A stretch of DNA of 64,000 bases from an uncultured Blautia sp. (GCA_937893675.1 CALBGI010000057.1:1-64000), one strand, 5' to 3'. Shown: positions 24,561 to 33,480, counted from the first letter of the stretch. Notes: generated by a model from the letters alone, not told the origin. Numbers and translations: made by a program.

Positions 24561-25976
24561 ATGGGTGGAATTTTTGGAGTAGCATCAAAGACAAGCTGTG
24601 TGCTGGATTTGTTCTTCGGAATTGATTATCATTCTCATCTGGGAACCAGAAGAGGCGGCATGGCAGTTTATGACAGCAAAAAAGGATTTGACCGGGCAAT
24701 TCACAACATTGAGAATTCTCCATTCAGAACAAAGTTTGACCGGGATGTGGCGGAGCTGGAAGGAAACTTCGGCATTGGCTGTATTTCTGACAATGAGCCG
24801 CAGCCGCTTTTAGTGCGCTCCCACCTTGGCAATTTTGCCATTACAACGGTAGGAAAGATCAACAACATGGACGAGCTGATCGCGGACTCCTTTAAAAACG
24901 GCTGCACGCACTTTCTGGAGCAGAGCGGAGGCTGCGTGAACCCGACAGAGATGGTTGCGTCCCTGATCAATCAGAAATCCACTCTTGTGGAAGGAATCCG
25001 TTACGCGCAGGAGCGCATCGAAGGCTCTATGACGCTGATGCTTCTTACGCCAAAGGGAATTTATGCAGCCAGGGACCGCATGGGGAGAACACCCCTGATC
25101 GTAGGAAAAAAAGACGGAGCGCGAAGTGTTTCCTTTGAAAGCTTTGCTTATATTAATCTGGGCTATGAAGATGAGAAGGAACTTGGCCCGGGAGAAATTG
25201 TGTTTGTCACCCCGGAAGGCGTGGAAACGCTGCAAAAACCGGGGACAGAGATGCGTATTTGTTCGTTCCTCTGGACATACTATGGATATCCGACCTCGAC
25301 CTATGAGGGGGTCAATGTGGAAGAAATGCGATACAAGTGCGGCGATATGCTGGCGATAAGAGATGAAGGTGAGGTACAGCCGGATATTGTGGCCGGTGTT
25401 CCGGATTCCGGTATCGCTCATGCCATCGGTTATGCAAACCATTCCGGCGTGCCTTTTGCGCGGCCGTTTATCAAATATACGCCCACCTGGCCCCGCTCTT
25501 TTATGCCGACGCAGCAGAGCCAGAGAAATCTGATCGCCAGAATGAAGCTGATCCCGGTGCATCGTCTGATCAAGGACAAGAGCCTGCTCATGATCGACGA
25601 TTCCATTGTCCGTGGAACGCAGCTTCGGGAAACCACAGAGTTCCTTTACAGCAACGGAGCCAAGGAGGTACACATCCGTCCGGCCTGCCCTCCGCTTCTG
25701 TACGGCTGTAAATACCTGAATTTTTCCCGCTCCAAATCAGAGATGGATCTGATCACCAGAAGAACCATTGCCCGCCGGGAAGGGGAGAACGTGGACGACA
25801 AAGTTCTTCAGGATTACGCAAACCCGGACTCCACCAACTACAAAGAAATGCTGGAGGATATCCGGAAGGAGCTTAATTTTACCTCTCTGAAATATCACCG
25901 TCTGGATGATCTGACAGCTTCCATTGGCATTTCGCCCTGCAAGCTGTGTACCTACTGCTGGAGCGGAAAAGAATAA
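24561..25976 (+). CDS. PurF-like protein lacking the N-terminal nucleophile
   Basis: This 471-residue homologue of amidophosphoribosyltransferase, the first purine enzyme, has an Ntn glutaminase-like half and a PRPP-binding half with LLMIDDSIVRGT (about 340-351). It begins Met-Gly-Gly-Ile-Phe-Gly where true PurF begins Met-Cys-Gly-Ile; the Cys that becomes the N-terminal glutaminase nucleophile is absent. Candidate iron-sulfur ligands are kept (Cys234, Cys376/383, Cys460/463), in positions like those of B. subtilis PurF. It could be ammonia-dependent, regulatory or act on another substrate. It follows fbp closely (AAAGGAGA ribosome binding site), outside any pur operon. Confidence 0.85.
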   Translation: MGGIFGVASKTSCVLDLFFGIDYHSHLGTRRGGMAVYDSKKGFDRAIHNIENSPFRTKFDRDVAELEGNFGIGCISDNEPQPLLVRSHLGNFAITTVGKINNMDELIADSFKNGCTHFLEQSGGCVNPTEMVASLINQKSTLVEGIRYAQERIEGSMTLMLLTPKGIYAARDRMGRTPLIVGKKDGARSVSFESFAYINLGYEDEKELGPGEIVFVTPEGVETLQKPGTEMRICSFLWTYYGYPTSTYEGVNVEEMRYKCGDMLAIRDEGEVQPDIVAGVPDSGIAHAIGYANHSGVPFARPFIKYTPTWPRSFMPTQQSQRNLIARMKLIPVHRLIKDKSLLMIDDSIVRGTQLRETTEFLYSNGAKEVHIRPACPPLLYGCKYLNFSRSKSEMDLITRRTIARREGENVDDKVLQDYANPDSTNYKEMLEDIRKELNFTSLKYHRLDDLTASIGISPCKLCTYCWSGKE

Positions 25977-26030
25977 ATTACACAGGGGAAGAGGGAAGTA
26001 TCTATACTGCTTATACAGGGGTGAACGCTT

Positions 26031-26960
26031 ATGAAAAAGAACAAAGATGTATTGAAAATCATACTGGTCGCGCTGATCGCCGTTTTTGTCATGGTAGGTA
26101 TTGCGGCTGTGCTGCTTGTGGGGTACCGAAAAAGTGAAGAGGAAAAAAAGGCAAAACAGCAGGCCATAGATGTGCTGGAAAGTATCCCGCGGCTGACGCC
26201 TACGGTGGTGGCAACCGCCACACCCACGCCGCTTCCCACCGCGACGCCGACCCCGACGGTGGTGCCTACCATAAAGCCGGCCTTTAACCCGGATGTGTAC
26301 TGGGACTCCTGGTACAGTACGGATGGAGCAGCTTCTGTAAACATTTATAATATCAGCCTTCAGTCGGTTTCTTTCCTTTTTGCCCAGAGCAATGCAGACG
26401 GAACGGTAGTCTGCGAGGCAGATGTGACGGCGGAGGTTGCGGGAAATGCGGCGCAGTTTTCCTTCACGGATTCGCAGGGGAACACTGCGAGCGGAAACTT
26501 CACCTTTGACAGCGGTCAGCTCTATGTGCGGATTTCTACAACCGCCCAGGCAAATGTTTCCGTTGCGCCCAATGTGGACTGTGTTATGGTGCGGGAACGT
26601 CCGGGACGGCCTGCGGAGCCTACCGCAACACCGGCTCCGACGGCGGTGCCTTCAGAGCCGACGCAGCCGGGGGATTACTATTTCCCGGACAGCAACAGCC
26701 GCTATCTCACGGATGAAGAGCTGCAGAATTATTCTTCAGCGGATCTGGAGCTTGCCAAGAATGAGATCTATGCCCGTCACGGAAGGCAGTTCGTGACACA
26801 GCGGATCGCGGATTATTTTAACAGCAAGCCCTGGTATCAGGGAACGATCGATCCGGAAACCTTTGATGCACAGCAGAGTGAGATTTTTAATGAGTATGAA
26901 GCTACGAATATTTCCAAGATTGTGGAATGGGAAAATAAGAAACGAAACGAAGGGCAGTGA
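26031..26960 (+). CDS. YARHG domain membrane-anchored protein
   Basis: This 309-residue protein has an N-terminal transmembrane helix (about 8-31). A Pro/Thr-rich linker follows (repeats of ATPTP, about 60-85), then a beta-rich extracellular domain (about 90-190) and a second Pro/Thr/Ala linker. The C-terminal YARHG domain (about 225-285) contains LELAKNEIYARHG and FNSKPWY. YARHG domains occur on extracellular proteins of Firmicutes and are thought to act outside the cell, possibly in binding peptidoglycan or other surface polymers. AGGGGTGA precedes the ATG. It is downstream of the PurF-like gene but shows no functional link to it. Confidence 0.82.
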   Translation: MKKNKDVLKIILVALIAVFVMVGIAAVLLVGYRKSEEEKKAKQQAIDVLESIPRLTPTVVATATPTPLPTATPTPTVVPTIKPAFNPDVYWDSWYSTDGAASVNIYNISLQSVSFLFAQSNADGTVVCEADVTAEVAGNAAQFSFTDSQGNTASGNFTFDSGQLYVRISTTAQANVSVAPNVDCVMVRERPGRPAEPTATPAPTAVPSEPTQPGDYYFPDSNSRYLTDEELQNYSSADLELAKNEIYARHGRQFVTQRIADYFNSKPWYQGTIDPETFDAQQSEIFNEYEATNISKIVEWENKKRNEGQ

Positions 26961-27010
26961 TGCCTGAAGAGGTGCGACAGAGATTTGTGCTCCGATGGAC
27001 CTGCAGAGCG

Positions 27011-27059
27011 GTTTCCCGGCAGAGAAGCTTTTGAGATTTTTTTGCTTCCTGCGGGAAAC
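27011..27059. terminator. Long hairpin between convergent genes
   Basis: GTTTCCCGGCAG-AGAAGC (27011-27028) pairs with GCTTC-CTGCGGGAAAC (27044-27059), with one bulge and a T-rich loop. It sits between the YARHG gene and the convergent XRE gene and probably ends one or both transcripts, although no T run follows the stem. Confidence 0.45.
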
Positions 27060-27083
27060 ACCTGCAAAGTGCCAACGGAGCCT

Positions 27084-27299
27084 TTATTTTATCCGTTTTT
27101 TCTTGTCCGTGCGTCCTACCAGATAATCGATGCTGGTGTCGTAGTAGTTGGCAAGACGGATCAGCATTTCGATGGGAATGCTGCGGGAGCCTGTTTCATA
27201 ATGGGAATAGGAACGTTGGCTGATGTGCAGGATTTCACTGAGCTGTTTCTGTGACAGATCAGCATCTGCACGTAAATCCTGAATTCTTTGAAACTTCAT
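27084..27299 (-). CDS. XRE-family helix-turn-helix regulator
   Basis: This 71-residue protein consists of one Cro/C1-type HTH: LRADADLSQKQLSEILHISQ followed by SYSHYETGSRSIPIEMLIRLA and YYDTSIDYLVGRT, the standard XRE pattern. It has no further domain. ATG at 27299 follows AGGTGA by five bases; a GTG three codons upstream would overlap that site. A 15-base palindrome lies across its presumed -10 region, suggesting autoregulation. Targets are unknown. Confidence 0.85.
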   Translation of the reverse strand: MKFQRIQDLRADADLSQKQLSEILHISQRSYSHYETGSRSIPIEMLIRLANYYDTSIDYLVGRTDKKKRIK

Positions 27300-27308
27300 A
27301 TCTATCAC

Positions 27309-27327
27309 CTCACTTGCAGTGAGTATA
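27309..27327 (-). promoter_or_regulatory. Palindrome over the XRE gene's -10 box
   Basis: CTCACT-TGC-AGTGAG (27309-27323) overlaps a minus-strand TATACT (27322-27327). It is a candidate operator for the XRE protein itself. No good -35 at 17 bases is visible. Confidence 0.45.
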
Positions 27328-27510
27328 AAACAGAACGAAATGCACTATTGCAAAGAAGAGCAAAATGGGCTATAATAAAATTATCTATATATCATATCTG
27401 TTTCGGGACTCTATTCTGTCCCGGTTTTTCCATAAGAACTGGTTTATCAGGAATTGTATTGCAGAGGTCCCAGGTGCCGGGGATTTGAGACGCCTGCGGA
27501 AAGGAATATT

Positions 27511-29046
27511 ATGTTTGCAAGTGTGTTATCAGCTTCCATTTTCGGGCTGGAGGTCTGTCCGGTACAGGTGGAGGCAGACATAAGCGATGGCCTTCCCTCT
27601 TTTTCCATGGTGGGATTTCCGACAGCACAGGTGCGCGAGGCGCAGGACCGTGTGCGCACAGCGCTGAGGAATCATCAAATCCGTCTGCCGCCCAAGCGGG
27701 TCACAGTGAATCTGGCGCCGGCGGATATCCGCAAGGAAGGTTCAGGCTTTGACCTTCCGGTGGCTGCCGCAATTCTGGCGGCTGCGGGTGTGCTGCCTCC
27801 GGATTCTCTGGCAGGGGTATTTATGATGGGGGAACTGAGCCTAAATGGAGAACTGCTTCCGGTTTCCGGTGTGCTTCCGGGCGTGCTCAAAGCCAGAGAG
27901 CTCTCCTGCCGTTTCTGCGTCATTCCCATGGGAAATGCAGAAGAGGCGGATTTGGTGCCGGACATTTTGAAATTTGGTGTATCTTCGCTGTCTCAGGTGA
28001 TCGAAATCCTGAAAAACCCGCAGGAGGCAGCGTCTGCCTTTTCCGTTTGCCGGAAAAAACGAACGAAGAGAGAGGAAACCACGGTGGATTTCCTGGATGT
28101 GCAAGGGCAGGAGAGCGCAAGAAGAGCAGTGGAAATTGCGGTCAGCGGATTCCACAATCTCCTGATGCTGGGGCCGCCGGGCGGCGGAAAAACCATGCTG
28201 GCAAAGAGGATTCCAACGATCATGCCGGGACTTTCCTACGAAGAAAAGCTGGAGCTCACCAGAATTTACAGCATTGCCGGACTTTTATCGCCGGAGCATC
28301 CGCTGCGGGAGACAAGACCCTTCCGCAGTCCTCATCATACCTGTTCTCCCCAGGCGCTGGCGGGAGGCGGACGGAATCCAAGACCGGGGGAGATTACGCT
28401 GGCACATCGGGGCGTTTTGTTTCTGGATGAAATGCCGGAATTTTCCAGGAGAAGTCTGGAGGTTTTAAGGCAGCCGCTGGAGGACAGGCGTATTTTACTT
28501 TCCAGGGTGCGGGGAACCTGTGTGTTTCCGGCGAACTTTATGCTGGTGGCGGCCATGAATCCCTGTCCATGTGGACATTTTCCGGATATGGAGCGGTGTC
28601 GGTGCACACCGTCGGAGGTTTCTCATTATCTGGGGAAGATCAGTCAGCCGCTTCTGGAGCGGCTGGATATTTGCGTGGAGGTTTCTTCGGTAAGCTTCTC
28701 CGATATGAAAAAATACAGAGGCGGGGAATCCTCCGCGCAGATCCAAAAGAGAGTAGAGCGGGTACAGGCGGTGCAGAAGGAGCGTTACCGGAAGGAAGTG
28801 TTCTCCTTTAACGGGGAAATGGGAGCGGGAAGCATTGGAAAATACTGCGTTCTGACGCCGGAAGGAGAACGGCTTCTGGAACGGGCCTACGAAACCATGG
28901 AGCTGAGTCCGCGCTCCTGTCACCGGATTTTGAAGGTGGCGAGAACCATTGCGGATATGGCGGGGCAGGAGCAGATTTCGGCAGAGCATGTGGGGGAGGC
29001 GCTGACCTATCGTGCCCTGGATAAAAAATTTCGCAGCGGAGGCTGA
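27511..29046 (+). CDS. YifB/ComM family Mg chelatase-like AAA+ ATPase
   Basis: This 511-residue protein has an N-terminal ChlI-like fold (about 1-170), an AAA+ core with Walker A GPPGGGKTML at about 221 and Walker B GVLFLDEMPEF, and a C-terminal Mg_chelatase_C region. ComM is a DNA helicase that promotes branch migration when transformed single-stranded DNA recombines. Its location next to dprA, which loads RecA on such DNA, fits that role. The ATG at 27511 matches the family start (MFASVLSASIFGLE) and has AAAGGA upstream; the frame is open 19 codons further without a ribosome binding site. Confidence 0.9.
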   Translation: MFASVLSASIFGLEVCPVQVEADISDGLPSFSMVGFPTAQVREAQDRVRTALRNHQIRLPPKRVTVNLAPADIRKEGSGFDLPVAAAILAAAGVLPPDSLAGVFMMGELSLNGELLPVSGVLPGVLKARELSCRFCVIPMGNAEEADLVPDILKFGVSSLSQVIEILKNPQEAASAFSVCRKKRTKREETTVDFLDVQGQESARRAVEIAVSGFHNLLMLGPPGGGKTMLAKRIPTIMPGLSYEEKLELTRIYSIAGLLSPEHPLRETRPFRSPHHTCSPQALAGGGRNPRPGEITLAHRGVLFLDEMPEFSRRSLEVLRQPLEDRRILLSRVRGTCVFPANFMLVAAMNPCPCGHFPDMERCRCTPSEVSHYLGKISQPLLERLDICVEVSSVSFSDMKKYRGGESSAQIQKRVERVQAVQKERYRKEVFSFNGEMGAGSIGKYCVLTPEGERLLERAYETMELSPRSCHRILKVARTIADMAGQEQISAEHVGEALTYRALDKKFRSGG

Positions 29047-29085
29047 AACGGGAGTCATAAAAATCAGAATAAGGAGGTATTCTAT

Positions 29086-29997
29086 ATGGAAGAAACGTAT
29101 CCGGCATCGTCGGATTTTGGGGAGAATGTACGCTGTATTACAAGAGATGATCCGGAGTATCCAGGCCGCCTGAAGGCGCTTCCCCAAATGCCGGACAGGC
29201 TCTATGTGAAAGGAAGGCTCCCTGCGGACAGCAAACCGACAGCGGCCGTTGTGGGTGCCAGAAGATGCAGTGCCTACGGACGGATCCAGGCCTTTCATTA
29301 TGCAAAATATCTGAGCTGTCAGGGCGTGCAGGTCATAAGCGGTCTTGCGACGGGGATCGACGCGGAGGGGCACAAAGGCGCGCTGGAAGGGGAGAGTCCT
29401 ACCTTTGCCGTTCTCGGAAACGGAGCGGATATCTGCTATCCGGTGGTGAACCGTCCCCTGTACCAGAGAATTCTCAAAGAAGGAGGAGGGATCATCAGCG
29501 AATATCCGCCGGGAACCAGGGGGCAGGCCTGGCATTTTCCCGCGCGCAACCGCATTATCAGCGCGCTGTCGGATGTGGTGCTGGTGGTGGAGGCCCGGGA
29601 AAAAAGCGGCTCCCTTATCACGGCCGGTCTGGCCCTAGAACAGGGAAAAGCAGTCTATGCAGTGCCGGGGGCGGTCAACGAGCCTCTGAGCGAGGGATGT
29701 CACCGGTTGATCTACGACGGAGCGGGCATTGCCTACCATCCGGAAATTCTTCTGACAGAATGGGGGATCGAGGCTGCAAAGACGAAAAAATCAAAGACAA
29801 AAAATAACTTAGGACTTGCAACAGATTTGAATATGGTGTATAGTTGTCTCGATTTACGACCCAAAAATATAGAACAGATCATAGAAGAAACAGGACTTTC
29901 TCCGGCAAAAACAGGATGCCTTCTCACAGAGCTTTCGCTTCTGGGGATGGCACGGGAAAACGGGCGGCAGTATTATGTACGCGCGGACTTGCTGTGA
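29086..29997 (+). CDS. dprA: DNA-processing protein DprA
   Basis: This 303-residue protein protects incoming single-stranded DNA and loads RecA during natural transformation, and is widely conserved in bacteria not known to be competent. It has the Rossmann-like DprA/Smf domain (about 50-255, with VVGARRCSAYGR, SGLATGIDAEGHKGAL, ARNRIISALSD and EKSGSLITAGLALEQG) and a C-terminal winged-helix-like DML1 region (about 260-303). AAGGAGG precedes the ATG. The order yifB-dprA-topA is a common Firmicute arrangement. Confidence 0.93.
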   Translation: MEETYPASSDFGENVRCITRDDPEYPGRLKALPQMPDRLYVKGRLPADSKPTAAVVGARRCSAYGRIQAFHYAKYLSCQGVQVISGLATGIDAEGHKGALEGESPTFAVLGNGADICYPVVNRPLYQRILKEGGGIISEYPPGTRGQAWHFPARNRIISALSDVVLVVEAREKSGSLITAGLALEQGKAVYAVPGAVNEPLSEGCHRLIYDGAGIAYHPEILLTEWGIEAAKTKKSKTKNNLGLATDLNMVYSCLDLRPKNIEQIIEETGLSPAKTGCLLTELSLLGMARENGRQYYVRADLL

Positions 29998-30005
29998 GAA
30001 TAAAA

Positions 30006-30048
30006 CGGTATGGCCCTCGCCGCTTGTGGCGGGGGCAAAGCCATGCCG
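30006..30048. other. GC-rich hairpin between dprA and topA
   Basis: CGGTATGGC (30006-30014) pairs with GCCATGCCG (30040-30048), with one G-T pair. Inside it, CCTCGCC pairs with GGCGGGG around GCTTGT. It has no T tract and so does not look like a terminator; it may attenuate or process the mRNA ahead of topA. Confidence 0.5.
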
Positions 30049-30087
30049 GCAAACGTAAGTGCAGCATGTAAGCTTAGGAGTGTAAAG

Positions 30088-32160
30088 ATGGCAAAGTATT
30101 TGGTTATTGTGGAATCCCCTGCAAAAGTGAAAACCATAAAGAAATTTCTCGGTTCCAATTACGATGTGGAAGCATCCAACGGGCATGTGCGGGATTTTCC
30201 CAAAAGTCAGTTTGGTATTGATGTGGAGCACGATTTTGAGCCGAAATATATCACCATTCGCGGAAAAGGCGATCTGCTTGCAAAATTGCGCAAAGCGGCC
30301 AAAAAAGCCGATAAGATCTATCTGGCAACGGACCCGGACCGTGAGGGAGAGGCTATTTCCTGGCATCTGATGCAGGCGCTTAAGGAAGATCCCAAAAAGA
30401 TGTACCGGATCACGTTCAACGAGATCACCAAGACTGCGGTCAAGGCATCCATCAAGCAGGCCCGCGATCTGGATATGGATCTGGTGGATGCGCAGCAGAC
30501 GAGGCGTATGCTGGACCGCATGGTGGGCTACAGCATCAGCCCGCTCCTCTGGGCAAAGGTCAAGCGGGGCTTAAGTGCCGGCCGGGTGCAGTCGGTAGCC
30601 CTTCGCATCATCTGCGACCGCGAGGAGGAGATCAATTCCTTTATTCCGGAAGAATACTGGAGTCTTGACGGCACCTTCGATGTTCAGGGCGAAAAGAAAC
30701 CTTTGCAGGCAAAATTCTACGGAACAGACAAGAAGATGAATATTACCAGCCAGGAGGAGATGGACAGGGTTCTCAAAGAACTGGAGGGGGCTTCTTTCAC
30801 TGTATCCGAGGTAAAAAAAGGCGAGCGCGTGAAAAACGCTCCGCTGCCCTTTACCACCAGTACCTTGCAGCAGGAGGCGGCAAAGACGCTTAATTTCTCC
30901 ACGCAGAAAACCATGCGTCTGGCGCAGCAGCTTTATGAGGGAATCGACATCAAAGGAAACGGAACCGTCGGTGTGATCTCCTACCTGCGTACGGATTCTA
31001 CCCGTATTTCTGAGGAAGCGGACAGCGCCGCGCGGGAATTTATCGGCGCTCAGTATGGAAGCAGCTATGTTTCCCATACCGAGAAGGCGGTGAAAAAGGG
31101 GCAAAAGATCCAGGATGCCCATGAGGCGATCCGTCCCACGGATATCAGCCGCACTCCGCAGCTTTTGAAGGATTCGCTGTCCCGAGACCAGTTCCGTCTC
31201 TATCAGCTGATCTGGAAACGTTTTACGGCAAGCCGCATGGCTCCGGCGCGGTATGAGACCACTTCTGTAAAGATCAGCGCCGGAACATACGTGTTTACGG
31301 TAGCTGCCTCCAAGGTGGTGTTTGACGGTTTTCTCTCTGTGTATACGGACGATGAGGAGAACAAAAAAGGCAATGTGCTCGGCCAGAGTCTGGAAAAAGG
31401 AATGAAGCTTACGTTGAAGGAGCTTTTGCCGGAGCGGCATTTTACACAGCCGCCGGCGCATTATACAGAGGCTTCCCTTGTAAAGACCATGGAGGAACTT
31501 GGCATCGGACGTCCAAGTACCTATGCGCCCACCATCACGACCATCATCAGCCGCCGTTATGTTTCCAAGGAGCAGAAGAATCTCTATGTCACCGAGCTCG
31601 GCGAGGTGGTAAACAATATTATGAAGCAGGCATTTCCCAGTATTGTGGATGTGAATTTCACAGCGACCATGGAAGGGCTTCTGGACTGTGTGGGAGCGGG
31701 AACCGTGGCGTGGAAGACCGTTGTGCGCAATTTTTACCCGGATCTGAAACGGGACGTGGATGCTGCGCAGGAAGAACTGGAAAAGGTTGAGATCCAGGAT
31801 GAAGTGACCGACGTCATCTGCGACAACTGCGGACGCAACATGGTGATCAAATATGGTCCCCACGGACGCTTTCTTGCCTGCCCGGGATTCCCGGAATGCA
31901 GGAACACAAAACCCTACTATGAAAAAATCGGCGTGTCCTGCCCGAAATGCGGCAAGGACGTGGTTATGAAAAAGACAAAAAAAGGACGCCGGTATTATGG
32001 ATGCGAAAATAATCCGGAGTGTGATTTTATGTCCTGGCAGAAGCCTTCGGTGAAAAAATGTCCGAAGTGCGGAAGCTACATGGTGGAGAAAGGCAACAAG
32101 CTGGTATGCAGTCAGGAAGACTGCGGCCATGTGGAAGCGCGGAAAAAAGAAGAGGAATGA
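30088..32160 (+). CDS. topA: DNA topoisomerase I
   Basis: This 690-residue type IA topoisomerase relaxes negative supercoils. It has an N-terminal Toprim domain (YLVIVESPAKVKTIKKFLG, later DPDREGEAISWHL), the catalytic Tyr299 in SYLRTDSTRIS, and a C-terminal tail with three four-Cys zinc ribbons (CDNC...CPGFPEC, CPKC...CENNPEC, CPKC...CSQEDC). The ATG at 30088 is set by TTAGGAG and the family start MAKYLVIVE; codons further upstream belong to the hairpin leader. Confidence 0.95.
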   Translation: MAKYLVIVESPAKVKTIKKFLGSNYDVEASNGHVRDFPKSQFGIDVEHDFEPKYITIRGKGDLLAKLRKAAKKADKIYLATDPDREGEAISWHLMQALKEDPKKMYRITFNEITKTAVKASIKQARDLDMDLVDAQQTRRMLDRMVGYSISPLLWAKVKRGLSAGRVQSVALRIICDREEEINSFIPEEYWSLDGTFDVQGEKKPLQAKFYGTDKKMNITSQEEMDRVLKELEGASFTVSEVKKGERVKNAPLPFTTSTLQQEAAKTLNFSTQKTMRLAQQLYEGIDIKGNGTVGVISYLRTDSTRISEEADSAAREFIGAQYGSSYVSHTEKAVKKGQKIQDAHEAIRPTDISRTPQLLKDSLSRDQFRLYQLIWKRFTASRMAPARYETTSVKISAGTYVFTVAASKVVFDGFLSVYTDDEENKKGNVLGQSLEKGMKLTLKELLPERHFTQPPAHYTEASLVKTMEELGIGRPSTYAPTITTIISRRYVSKEQKNLYVTELGEVVNNIMKQAFPSIVDVNFTATMEGLLDCVGAGTVAWKTVVRNFYPDLKRDVDAAQEELEKVEIQDEVTDVICDNCGRNMVIKYGPHGRFLACPGFPECRNTKPYYEKIGVSCPKCGKDVVMKKTKKGRRYYGCENNPECDFMSWQKPSVKKCPKCGSYMVEKGNKLVCSQEDCGHVEARKKEEE

Positions 32161-32171
32161 GCGGGAAACGA

Positions 32172-32208
32172 TGCGGGGGAACAGGATAACTGGGTCCTCC
32201 GCAATTTT
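32172..32208 (+). terminator. Probable topA terminator
   Basis: TGCGGGGGA (32172-32180) pairs with TCCTCCGCA (32195-32203) and is followed by ATTTT. It is moderate in strength, between topA and the codY promoter. Confidence 0.55.
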
Positions 32209-32248
32209 GCGTAGCAGGAGTTGCGGTGAAATTGAGTTAACATAAGTG

Positions 32249-32263
32249 TATTTTCAGAAAAAC
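32249..32263 (+). promoter_or_regulatory. CodY box upstream of codY
   Basis: TATTTTCAGAAAAAC differs from the CodY consensus AATTTTCWGAAAATT at three of fifteen positions. It lies about 30 bases upstream of the codY -35 box, so CodY probably controls its own gene. Confidence 0.65.
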
Positions 32264-32293
32264 AAGTAAAATAAGAATAATAGTAAAAATATC

Positions 32294-32322
32294 TTGCATT
32301 TACTGGAGAAAACATGTAGAAT
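32294..32322 (+). promoter_or_regulatory. codY promoter
   Basis: TTGCAT (32294-32299), 17 bases, TAGAAT (32317-32322). Confidence 0.6.
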
Positions 32323-32370
32323 TAATACAGAAATAAAATACTTTCAATAAAAAGATGAAAGGAGGATAAA

Positions 32371-33156
32371 ATGAGCGTTCAATTACTGGATAAGACGAGA
32401 AAGATCAACAAGCTTCTGCACAACAGCAATTCCAGCAAGGTGGTATTCAATGACATCTGCCAGGTGCTGATGGAGACCCTGAGCTCAAACATTCTGGTTC
32501 TCAGCAAAAAAGGGAAGGTTTTGGGAGTCAGTCTATGCCCGGGTGTGGAAGAAATAACAGAGCTCATGGAAGATAAGGTTGGCGGCTATGTGGATCCGCT
32601 GCTCAACGAACGGTTTCTTGGCGTATTGTCGACAAAGGAGAACGTAAATCTGCAGACGCTTGGATTTGAGCATGTGTCAGGTACCTGCCAGGGGATCGTC
32701 AACCCCATCGACATTGCGGGCGAGCGGCTTGGAACCGTGTTTATGTACCGCGGAAATCAGCCTTACGACATCGAAGACATCATTGTAAGCGAATATGGAA
32801 CTACCGTGGTCGGACTGGAGATGATGCGGGCAGTACACGAAGAGAATGCAGAGGAGGACCGCAAGCAGCAGGTTGTGAAATCCGCCTTCAGTACGCTGTC
32901 GTTTTCAGAGCTGGAAGCGATCATCCATATTTTCGATGAGCTGGACGGGGATGAGGGAATCCTGGTTGCTAGCAAAATTGCAGACAGAGTGGGGATCACC
33001 CGCTCCGTGATCGTCAATGCGCTGCGCAAATTCGAGAGCGCAGGCGTGATCGAATCCCGTTCTTCCGGAATGAAGGGCACGTACATCAAGGTGCTGAATG
33101 AGGTTATTTTTGACGAGCTGGAAGAAATCAAGGAACAGAGAAACAAAAAAGCATAA
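32371..33156 (+). CDS. codY: GTP-sensing global regulator CodY
   Basis: This 261-residue protein has an N-terminal GAF domain (about 1-155) that binds branched-chain amino acids. Its C-terminal winged helix has the recognition region ASKIADRVGITRSVIVNALRK near 200-220, the diagnostic CodY sequence. It represses amino-acid and transport genes when isoleucine, leucine, valine and GTP are plentiful. AAAGGAGG precedes the ATG. It is a single gene here with its own promoter and terminator, not in the codWXY cluster of bacilli. Confidence 0.96.
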   Translation: MSVQLLDKTRKINKLLHNSNSSKVVFNDICQVLMETLSSNILVLSKKGKVLGVSLCPGVEEITELMEDKVGGYVDPLLNERFLGVLSTKENVNLQTLGFEHVSGTCQGIVNPIDIAGERLGTVFMYRGNQPYDIEDIIVSEYGTTVVGLEMMRAVHEENAEEDRKQQVVKSAFSTLSFSELEAIIHIFDELDGDEGILVASKIADRVGITRSVIVNALRKFESAGVIESRSSGMKGTYIKVLNEVIFDELEEIKEQRNKKA

Positions 33157-33184
33157 ACAAAAGAAAAATCCGGACCACGAAAGA

Positions 33185-33217
33185 AGAGCTGCCTTGCCAA
33201 AGAGGGCAGTTCTTTTT
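33185..33217 (+). terminator. codY terminator
   Basis: AGAGCTGCC (33185-33193) pairs with GGCAGTTCT (33205-33213), with one G-T pair, followed by TTTTTG. Confidence 0.8.
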
Positions 33218-33378
33218 GTGTTATAGAATGCGCAGAAGAAGCCGCCCTTTGACCAGGCCGCCCTGGGAAAATAAGGCCAGAACTTTAACAAAAAATGCGA
33301 AAGTGAGATAACAAGAGAAAAAATGAGTATAAGATAGAAAAAGAGAGAATATAATTAAAAATGCAGTTCTGAAAAGGG

Positions 33379-33407
33379 TTGCAGAACAGAGGCGAATCCA
33401 ATAATAT
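33379..33407 (+). promoter_or_regulatory. groESL promoter
   Basis: TTGCAG (33379-33384), 17 bases, TAATAT (33402-33407). The start point would be about 33414, immediately before the CIRCE element. Confidence 0.65.
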
Positions 33408-33418
33408 AAGGACAGTGA

Positions 33419-33445
33419 TTAGCACTCGAACATAATGAGTGCTAA
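33419..33445. promoter_or_regulatory. CIRCE operator (HrcA site) of groESL
   Basis: TTAGCACTC-N9-GAGTGCTAA, a perfect copy of the HrcA operator. Repression by HrcA, encoded at 45.3 kb, is lifted on heat shock when HrcA cannot fold with GroEL. Confidence 0.97.
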
Positions 33446-33480
33446 CAATTATCTGGAACGCGGAAAAGGAGGACTTCATC

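Larger units (their letters stand above)
33157..33480. other. Intergenic region codY-groES
   Basis: This 324-base stretch holds the codY terminator, an A-rich stretch without coding potential (about 33280-33360), the groES promoter and a CIRCE operator. I see no gene in it. Confidence 0.75.
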
